A stretch of DNA of 64,000 nucleotides, taken from Melittangium boletus DSM 14713 (lineage in GTDB: Bacteria > Myxococcota > Myxococcia > Myxococcales > Myxococcaceae). Every line of letters begins with the position of its first letter. Positions within the stretch are counted from its first letter, which is position 1. The notes beneath the pieces are model-generated. The model saw nothing but the letters and a program-made list of their open reading frames with translations, was not told where the DNA came from and did not search any database. The stretch spans positions 5,208,292 to 5,272,291 of the forward strand of contig NZ_CP022163.1 of NCBI RefSeq assembly GCF_002305855.1, written 5' to 3'. This document shows positions 58,093-64,000 of this stretch, one piece after another. The translations under genes were made by a program, and so were the position numbers.

Positions 58093-58740
58093 TCAGCGCT
58101 CCTTCCCCGCCCCCTTCAGGAAGAAGTCGCGAAAGGGTTCCCGCAGCGCGATGAGCGGACCGGGCGTGTCCGTGTACCGGTCCTGGACGATGGCGGAGCG
58201 GAGCATCCCGAGCAGCAGCGCCGGGTAGAGGTCCGCGAACAGGGCCTTCAGCGCGCCCTCGGCCACGCCGCGCCGCACGAGCCGCTCCATGCACGCGTAG
58301 ACGTCGTCGAGCCCCGAGCCGGCTGCCTTGTCCGTGGCCGCGTCCGAGCGGCGGGGAGGCAGCAGCTCGCCCTGGATCAGGATGGCGAAGAAGCGCCGAT
58401 GCTGCTCCAGGTGGGTGAGCGTCGCGCGCAGGAAGTCCTCGAACTCCTCGTGCCAGGACTTGCCCCGGGCCCTTTCGCTCACCTCGTCCAGCGTCTTCAC
58501 GAGCTCCGCGCGGCGGCGGTCCATGAGCGCGGCGAGCAGTTCCTCCCGGTCATCGAAGTAGTTGTAGATGGTGCCCACGGCCACGCCCGCTCGCTTCGCG
58601 ATGTCCTCGATCCGCGTGCCCAGGACTCCCTGCTCGGCGAAGACCTGCTCGCCTGCTTCCAGGAGGGTTTGTTCCGTTTCCTCGCGCAGGCGCTCCCGAA
58701 GAGTCTTCGTGCCCGGGTCGCGTGTTGAGCGATTCCTCAT
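58093..58740 (-). CDS. TetR-family transcriptional regulator
   Basis: 215 residues. The N-terminal helix-turn-helix reads TRIEDIAKRAGVAVGTIYNYFDDREEL, shown here in part as IAKRAGVAVGTIYNYF, preceded by ETEQTLLEAGEQVFAEQG. The C-terminal ligand domain is all-helical. It is the first gene of a unit with the P450 and likely senses a substrate or product of that enzyme. The divergent neighbour begins about 100 bases away, so an operator may lie in between; no palindrome was confirmed. Confidence 0.93.
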   Translation of the reverse strand: MRNRSTRDPGTKTLRERLREETEQTLLEAGEQVFAEQGVLGTRIEDIAKRAGVAVGTIYNYFDDREELLAALMDRRRAELVKTLDEVSERARGKSWHEEFEDFLRATLTHLEQHRRFFAILIQGELLPPRRSDAATDKAAGSGLDDVYACMERLVRRGVAEGALKALFADLYPALLLGMLRSAIVQDRYTDTPGPLIALREPFRDFFLKGAGKER

Positions 58741-58838
58741 TCGCTGAGTCTATCCTCATCCTGGCGTCCGAGCCAACCCTCCTCGAGCGCGAGTTGGCTG
58801 GCGAACAGACGCATGAGGTGCGGTTAGGCTCGGCGGAC

Positions 58839-59462
58839 ATGCGTCCGACCGTGCATCTTCGTCCCTACCGCCCGAGCGACCGGGGCGCCGTGTATGACAT
58901 CTGTGTGCGCACGGGCGCGGCCGGTCAGGACGCCCGAGGTCACTACCTGAGCGACGAATTGCTCCCCGACATCTACGCGGGTCCCTATCTCGAGCTCGAG
59001 TCGGCACTGGCGTTCGTGCTCGATGAGGGCGGACGCGCGGTCGGGTATGTGCTCGGCACGGCCGACACGCCGTCGTTCGTGGAGGCCTGGCGCGCTCGCT
59101 GGCTGCCTCGCGTGGCCGAGCGCTATCCCCGCCCGGTCGAGCCCGCGGGCACCGCGAATGAGCGGCTGATCGCCACGCTGCACCACCCCGAGTGGATGCT
59201 CGCGCCCGAGCTGGTTCCCTACCCGGCGCACCTGCATGTCGACCTGCTTCCCCATGTCCAGGGGGCCGGGTTCGGGCGGCGCCTCGTGGAGACCTTCCTC
59301 GCGGCGGCGGCGGCGGCCGGTGCGCCTTCGGTGCATCTCGGTACGGCGAACAGCAACACCCGGGCGCTGCGTTTCTATGAGCGTCTGGGTTTCCAGCGGC
59401 TCACCGTGGCGGGGACCGAGGGCACCACGTACTTCTGGCATCCCACGACGACACGGCCTTGA
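58839..59462 (+). CDS. GNAT acetyltransferase
   Basis: About 207 residues. HLRPYRPSDRGAVYDICVRTG at the N-terminus (in part), ALAFVLDEGGRAVGYVLGT, and the acetyl-CoA loop VQGAGFGRRLVETFL near residue 140 are GNAT motifs; ALRFYERLGFQR closes the fold. The sequence is like the acetyltransferase-type domain found beside O-GlcNAcases, and CoA binding is likely. The acceptor is unknown. ATG 58839 is chosen because the fold starts there; the frame is open for 39 codons upstream into the TetR promoter region. Confidence 0.88.
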   Translation: MRPTVHLRPYRPSDRGAVYDICVRTGAAGQDARGHYLSDELLPDIYAGPYLELESALAFVLDEGGRAVGYVLGTADTPSFVEAWRARWLPRVAERYPRPVEPAGTANERLIATLHHPEWMLAPELVPYPAHLHVDLLPHVQGAGFGRRLVETFLAAAAAAGAPSVHLGTANSNTRALRFYERLGFQRLTVAGTEGTTYFWHPTTTRP

Positions 59463-59644
59463 CCGACGGGAGGGCCGTAGCCGTTTGGGCAACAGGGGTG
59501 CCCATTCGCTGTGGTGCGGGGGGCTACCCTGGAGGGTTCTCCGAATCCCCATTCATCGTTTTTCGAGGGAAGAGCGGTTTTTCCAGGTTGTGGCACATGC
59601 CGTGCACAACCGGGAGCGTCGCTTTCAAACCCCGAGGGACAACA

Positions 59645-60313
59645 ATGATGAATCGCATCTTCGGCCGCATCACCGTGATGGGCATCCTGGCGTTGGGTGT
59701 TGGTTGTGGTGGGACCGTGCTGGAGGAGGATGTGGAGGGCCAGTCCCTGGACTCCGTTGTCCAGGCCGCCCAGCAGGAGACGCCCCGCAAGGTCGAGGAT
59801 CTGATTGGTGCGCTGGACCGGCAGGCGGGAGTGCTGCACGTCGTCGAGGGGTCGCAGGCCATCGTCCTGAAGGAGCTCAAGGCGGAGCGGATCGACAACA
59901 ACACTTATATGACCCGGGACGAATTGACGGGTGAGCAGTGGCGCTACTCCATCGTTCCCTACCCCGGAGTCCTCTGGCCCAAGTGGTTCAAGCTCTGTCC
60001 CAACGGGCAGTTGGTGTTCACGTCGATGGAGTGCCCGACGCGCATCGTCGATGATCCGCTCGTGCGCGTCTGGCAGAACTCCAGCTGTGGCTTCCGGGTG
60101 CAGGCGGCGAGCACGGGCGCGTGCGTGAATGCCTCCAGCGGCAGTTACCGCTACGAGTATCTGTTGGCTTACAAGTGCGGCGTGGGCACCGGTTTCTGTG
60201 TGGAGCGGCCCGCCGCCATGGCCATCCGCTACGACTACATCCTCAACGCGTGCGACCCCTCGCTCATCTCCAACGTCCAGAGCGAGAACCACAACTATCT
60301 CTGCAAGAGGTAG
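59645..60313 (+). CDS. Lipoprotein of unknown function
   Basis: 222 residues. The signal VMGILALGVGCGG ends in a lipobox Cys. The mature part has a helical segment (KVEDLIGALDRQAGVLHVV) and then a Cys-rich domain with eight cysteines (for example FKLCPNGQ, SMECPTR, NSSCGFRVQ, ACVNAS, YKCGVGTGFC, NACDPS, YLCKR), probably disulfide-bonded. I recognise no family. GAGGGA lies five bases before the ATG. It stands alone, with about 180 bases of noncoding DNA upstream. Confidence 0.72.
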   Translation: MMNRIFGRITVMGILALGVGCGGTVLEEDVEGQSLDSVVQAAQQETPRKVEDLIGALDRQAGVLHVVEGSQAIVLKELKAERIDNNTYMTRDELTGEQWRYSIVPYPGVLWPKWFKLCPNGQLVFTSMECPTRIVDDPLVRVWQNSSCGFRVQAASTGACVNASSGSYRYEYLLAYKCGVGTGFCVERPAAMAIRYDYILNACDPSLISNVQSENHNYLCKR

Positions 60314-60353
60314 CCGCGCCTCTTCCCTTGAGCCCCGGGATGCCGCGGTTGAT

Positions 60354-61109
60354 TCAGGCGACCCGCTGCTCGGGCTCCGGGGTGGAGGGGGCGGACCGTC
60401 CGAGCGCGTCGAGGTACAGGCCGCGCACGCGCTCGGCGAGCGCCACCGGATCCTCCCCGAGCGACGCCACGGGCACTGGAGGCAGCACCCGCATGCGCGC
60501 CTGGGCGCTCGGGCCCATCCAGAGGCCGTCGCTTCCGAGAATCCCGCGCGTGCCCTCCAAAACCACGGGGACCACGGGCACCTGCTCCGCGATGGCGAGC
60601 TGGAAGGCGCCGCGCTTGAAGGGCAGGGGCTCGCGGGTGGGGGAGTAGGTGCCCTCGGGGTAGATGAGCACGGGCACTCCGCGCCGCAGCCACCGGGAGC
60701 AGTCGTCCAACATCCGGTCCATGGCCTGTAGGGTGCCCCGCTTCACCGCCACGTACCCCATCCAGGTCATCAGCCACCCGACCATGGGCGTGCGGAAGAG
60801 CGACGCCTTGGCGACGAACTTGTAGGGGTGGTTCAGCCCCATGGCCACGAGGATGTCCGCGGCGGACTGGTGGTTGACGACGATGACCGCCGGTCCCGGA
60901 GGCAACAGCTCCCGCCCCTCGATGTGCACCTTCCAGCCCGGCCAGGACAGGTAGAGCGCGTGGCACCAGCGGCTGACGAAGGCGTGCAGCACGGCCCGGT
61001 TCCGGTCAAAGGGCCAGGTGACGAGCCACAGCGTGGCTCCCACCCCCGTGCACACCGGCGCGGTCAGCAGGAAGACGACCCAGTACCAGAGGGTGGCCAG
61101 AACCTTCAT
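60354..61109 (-). CDS. plsC: 1-acyl-sn-glycerol-3-phosphate acyltransferase
   Basis: 251 residues. A membrane helix (WYWVVFLLTAPVCTGVGATL) precedes the acyltransferase motifs: NHQSAADIL (HX4D), GWLMTWMGYVAVKRG, VLIYPEGTYSPTREPLPFKRG (shown in part as YPEGTYSPTREP) and VPVVPVVLEG. It transfers an acyl chain to lysophosphatidate in phospholipid synthesis at the inner membrane. ATG 61109 is used; the frame runs upstream to 61589 but that part lies antisense to sbcD and is not conserved-looking. It diverges from sbcD. Confidence 0.92.
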   Translation of the reverse strand: MKVLATLWYWVVFLLTAPVCTGVGATLWLVTWPFDRNRAVLHAFVSRWCHALYLSWPGWKVHIEGRELLPPGPAVIVVNHQSAADILVAMGLNHPYKFVAKASLFRTPMVGWLMTWMGYVAVKRGTLQAMDRMLDDCSRWLRRGVPVLIYPEGTYSPTREPLPFKRGAFQLAIAEQVPVVPVVLEGTRGILGSDGLWMGPSAQARMRVLPPVPVASLGEDPVALAERVRGLYLDALGRSAPSTPEPEQRVA

Positions 61110-61335
61110 CTCGGGGTCTCGCGGGCAGGGGAGGGGCGGGCCATGATGCACTCCCGGGCGGGGGAGCGCACGGTCCATCCTCTCGCGCTTGAATGCCCGC
61201 TCCGCTCTCGGGGGGTCGGACGCCTCCCTGGAGTTGGCATCCGCGCCTCTCGCGGGCACACTGCGCGCGCCTGAACGTGCGAGCAGGCAGGGGAGCCCTC
61301 CTTCCGCTCGCGACGCTCTGGAGGGGATCGCACGG

Positions 61336-62580
61336 ATGCGCCTGCTGCACACGTCGGACTGGCACCTGGGACACACGTTGTACGACACCACCCGCGAGGC
61401 GGAACACGCGGCCTTCCTCGCGTGGCTGCTCGACACGCTGGAGGCGCGGAAGGTGGATGCGCTGCTGGTGGCCGGCGACATCTTCGACACCTCCAATCCC
61501 AGCGCGGAGGCCCAGGCGGCCTGGTACCGCTTCGTCGCCCAGGCCCGGCGCCGCTGCCCGACGCTGGACCTCGTCGTCATCGGCGGCAACCACGACTCGG
61601 CGGCGCGGCTGGACGCGCCCCATCCGCTGCTGTCCGCGCTCGACGTGCGCGTGGTGGGGGGGCTGTGCCGCTCCGGCGAGGGGATGGACCTGGAGCGTCT
61701 GGTGGTGCCTCTGCATGACGCGCGGGGCGAGGTGCGCGCGTGGGTGGCGGCGGTGCCCTACCTGCGGCCCGCGGACCTGCCCTTCCTGTCGAACGAGGCG
61801 GGAGACCCCCTCATCGAGGGCGTGCGCGCGGTGTACTCGGAGGTGTTGGCGGGCGCTCGGGCACGGCGCCAGCCGGGACAGGCGCTCGTGGCCATGGGCC
61901 ACTGCTACATGGTGGGCACCGAGCTGTCCGAGTTGAGCGAGCGGCGCATCCTCGGCGGCAACCAGCACGCGCTCCCGGTGGACCTGTTTCCCGAGGACGT
62001 GGCGTACGCGGCGCTCGGACATCTGCACAAGGCCCAGCGCGTGGGAGGCCGCGAGGGGGTGCGCTACAGCGGCTCGCCCCTGCCCCTGTCCCTGTCCGAG
62101 AAGAACTACTCCCACCAAGTGCTGCTCGTGGAACTGGACGGCGAGCGCCTGGGCTCCGTGCTGCCCCTGTCCGTGCCCCGCGAGGCGGAGATCCTGCGCG
62201 TGCCCGAGCGTGGCGAGTCCTCGCTGGACGCCGTGGTGAAGGCGCTCAAGGCCTTGCCCCCGGCGGAGGAGGGTCTGCCCGACTGGCGGCGTCCCTATCT
62301 GGAGGTGTGCGTGGAGCTGCCTCGTCCCGAGCCCGCCCTGCGCCGGCAGGTGGAGACCGCGCTGGAGGGCAAGGCCGCGCGGCTGGTGAAGCTCACCCCT
62401 CGCTATACGGGCTCGGGCCACGCGCTCGCGGACGCTCGTCCCGGACCCTCGCTCAAGGAGCGCACCCCCGAGGACGTCTTCCGTGCCCGCTACGCCCGGG
62501 ACTACTCCGAGCCGCTCGAGCCCGCGCTGCTCGAGGCCTTCCATCTGCTCCTCACCCAGGTGCAGGAGGACGCGTCATGA
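61336..62580 (+). CDS. sbcD: Exonuclease SbcD (Mre11-like) nuclease subunit
   Basis: 414 residues. The metallophosphoesterase motifs are all present: TSDWHLGHTLY, LLVAGDIFDTSNPS, VIGGNHDSAAR, VAMGHCYMVG and AALGHLHKAQ. With SbcC it opens DNA hairpins and protein-blocked ends during repair. ATG 61336 is preceded by GAGGGG at nine bases and begins exactly at the family start MRLLHTSDWH. Its stop overlaps the sbcC start as ATGA. Confidence 0.96.
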   Translation: MRLLHTSDWHLGHTLYDTTREAEHAAFLAWLLDTLEARKVDALLVAGDIFDTSNPSAEAQAAWYRFVAQARRRCPTLDLVVIGGNHDSAARLDAPHPLLSALDVRVVGGLCRSGEGMDLERLVVPLHDARGEVRAWVAAVPYLRPADLPFLSNEAGDPLIEGVRAVYSEVLAGARARRQPGQALVAMGHCYMVGTELSELSERRILGGNQHALPVDLFPEDVAYAALGHLHKAQRVGGREGVRYSGSPLPLSLSEKNYSHQVLLVELDGERLGSVLPLSVPREAEILRVPERGESSLDAVVKALKALPPAEEGLPDWRRPYLEVCVELPRPEPALRRQVETALEGKAARLVKLTPRYTGSGHALADARPGPSLKERTPEDVFRARYARDYSEPLEPALLEAFHLLLTQVQEDAS

Positions 62581-64000
62581 AGATCCTCGCCATCCGGGGG
62601 AGCAACCTCACGAGCCTCACGAAGTTCGAGCTGGAGCTGGACAAGCCGCCGCTCGACAAGATGGGTCTGTTCGCCATCACGGGCGCCACGGGCGCGGGCA
62701 AGAGCACCGTGCTGGATGCCATGTGCCTGGCCCTCTTCGACCGCACGCCGCGTCTGGGCGAGGGCCGGGGCGTGCCCGTGGGCCGGGCGGAGGAGGACGA
62801 GGACACGCGGCTGCGCGCCCATGACGTGCGGGGCCTCTTGCGGCGCGGGACGGCGGACGGCTTCGCCGAGGTGGACTTCCTGGGGAAGGATGGCCGCAAG
62901 TACCGGGCGCGCTGGTCCGTGCGGCGGGCGCGCAACCGCGCCGAGGGCCGTCTCCAGGACCAGGAGATGCTGCTCACGGAGTTCACTCCCACGGGGCTGG
63001 GGCCGCCCATCGGACGCAAGAAGGGCGAGGTGCTCAAGGCCATCGAGGAGCGGCTGGGCTTGTCCTTCGATCAATTCCGGCGCTCGGCCCTGCTCGCCCA
63101 GGGGGAGTTCGCCGCCTTCCTTCGCGCCAAGGATGAGGAGCGCGCCGAGCTGCTGGAGCGGATGACGGGAACGGAGGTGTACAGCCGCATGTCCATCGCC
63201 GCGCACCAGCGTCACAAGGAGGCGCAGGAGGCGCTGGCGAAGCTGGCCCAGGGCGTGGCGGCCATCTCCTTGATGTCCGAGGAGGCGCGCCGGGAGGAGG
63301 AGGACACGCTCGCGCGGGAGGAGGCGGCGCTCACCGAGGCTCGGGCGGTGCTGGCGCGGGCGGATCAGGCGGTGCGCTGGTACGAGGCGCGCGCGAAGAA
63401 CCTGGCCGACGAGCGCGACGCGGAGCAGTCACGTGCGCGCGCGGAGGAGGCCGTGCGGGCCGCGGAACCCCGGCGCAAGGAGTGGGAGCGGGTCCGCGCG
63501 GCGGAGGAACTGCGCGCCCCGGTGTCGGCCCTGGACGAGGCCGTGCGCGAGCTGGCGCGCAAGGACGCGGATCTGACGGCACGGCGCGCGGAAGAGGACG
63601 CGGCGCGGACGGCGAGTCAGGCACGCGAGGTGGCGCGAGCGGCGGCGGAGGCCCGGCGCGACGCGGCGGGGAAGGCGGAGGCCGACGCGCGTCCGGCGCT
63701 GGAGGCGGCGGAAGCCCTGGACGGGGAGCTCAAGCGCGCCCAGGAACTGGCGAGGGACGCGGCGCGCAAGCTGGAGGACGCCCGGAAGAGCGAGGCGCGG
63801 GATCGCGACGTGCTCGCGGCGTTGGACAGGCAGCACGCGCTCGCGCTCGAGCGGGTGGGGAAGATCCAGGAGTGGCGCGACAAGCGCAAACCCGTGGAAG
63901 CGGTGGCCCGGGAGTGGTCGCGCTGGGAAGAAGAGCTCAAGCGCTACCAGAACGCGGCGGGACGAGACGCCTCGATTCGGGAGTCCCTCGAGAAGTGTCG
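62577..64000 (+). CDS. sbcC: Exonuclease SbcC (Rad50-like) ATPase subunit, 5' part
   Basis: The first 474 residues are in the window. The N-terminal MKILAIRGSNLTSL and the Walker A loop FAITGATGAGKSTVLDAM (residues about 32-49) begin the ATPase head. The Q-loop region ALLAQGEFAAFLRA lies near 180. From residue 200 the protein is a long Glu/Arg/Ala-rich coiled coil, still continuing at the window edge. The zinc hook and C-terminal head are beyond it. It is translationally coupled to sbcD. Confidence 0.95.
   Translation, partial: MKILAIRGSNLTSLTKFELELDKPPLDKMGLFAITGATGAGKSTVLDAMCLALFDRTPRLGEGRGVPVGRAEEDEDTRLRAHDVRGLLRRGTADGFAEVDFLGKDGRKYRARWSVRRARNRAEGRLQDQEMLLTEFTPTGLGPPIGRKKGEVLKAIEERLGLSFDQFRRSALLAQGEFAAFLRAKDEERAELLERMTGTEVYSRMSIAAHQRHKEAQEALAKLAQGVAAISLMSEEARREEEDTLAREEAALTEARAVLARADQAVRWYEARAKNLADERDAEQSRARAEEAVRAAEPRRKEWERVRAAEELRAPVSALDEAVRELARKDADLTARRAEEDAARTASQAREVARAAAEARRDAAGKAEADARPALEAAEALDGELKRAQELARDAARKLEDARKSEARDRDVLAALDRQHALALERVGKIQEWRDKRKPVEAVAREWSRWEEELKRYQNAAGRDASIRESLEKC

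Overview
The window is high-GC bacterial DNA from a myxobacterium, most likely of the Cystobacterineae (Archangium/Cystobacter/Myxococcus relatives). The signs are a MYXO-CTERM sorting tail on a secreted lyase, large Ser/Thr kinases fused to TPR or ATPase domains, many lipoproteins, secreted hydrolases and degradative enzymes, and a DUF6310-type protein. Base composition is uniform except for a low-GC island at about 39.4-41.1 kb. I saw no rRNA, tRNA or CRISPR array.

Region by region. (1) 0-8.1 kb, minus strand: a truncated PknK-type kinase/ATPase, and upstream of it a 1465-residue protein that joins a fatty acyl-AMP ligase, an acyl carrier protein, an unrecognised central region and a domain resembling cyanobacterial acyl-ACP reductase. 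(2) 8.2-15.5 kb: MYXO-CTERM polysaccharide lyase, the formaldehyde detoxification pair frmA-fghA, a secreted hypothetical protein, a four-helix membrane protein and a medium-chain acyl-CoA synthetase. (3) 15.6-19.6 kb: an SMC/OLD-like ATPase overlapping a PIN-like nuclease gene, two small exported or membrane proteins, and an orphan HsdR-N nuclease-like protein. (4) 19.8-27 kb: imine-reductase-like dehydrogenase, six-repeat CARDB lipoprotein, OB-fold-like lipoprotein, TSP3/outer-membrane protein coupled to a lipase-like hydrolase, and a PAF-acetylhydrolase-like enzyme. (5) 27-34.4 kb, minus strand: a sigma-factor-like protein overlapping a kinase that carries an anti-sigma-type zinc motif, then an operon of two exported HEAT-type proteins and two tandem M23-like peptidases. 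(6) 34.6-38.8 kb: GH18 chitinase with a fascin-like module, uracil permease, and a choice-of-anchor A lipoprotein followed by a clear terminator.

(7) 38.9-41.1 kb: a decayed transposase next to a low-GC AAA+ ATPase/HEPN gene pair, which looks like a recently acquired defence or toxin cassette. (8) 41.2-44.8 kb: oxidative pentose phosphate operon zwf then pgl-gnd, the last two fused in one frame. (9) 45-53.3 kb: a HypA-like protein lacking the usual nickel-binding His2, several esterases, a coiled-coil membrane protein, a purple-acid-phosphatase-like lipoprotein, an SDR without its catalytic Tyr, and a PhzF protein. (10) 53.3-55.1 kb: a frameshifted DUF6310 lipoprotein (PD-(D/E)xK-like toxin candidate) overlapping a DUF3396 immunity-type gene. 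(11) 55.2-64 kb: DUF1810 and DUF3089 proteins, TetR-P450 pair, GNAT acetyltransferase, lipoprotein, 1-acylglycerol-3-phosphate acyltransferase, and sbcD-sbcC, the latter running off the end.

The most interesting unit is the FAAL-ACP-X-reductase protein. It predicts one-polypeptide conversion of a free fatty acid to an aldehyde by parts unrelated to classical carboxylic acid reductase. Next come the AAA+/HEPN and ATPase/PIN pairs and the DUF6310/DUF3396 pair. All functions are read from motifs by eye; no database search was run.
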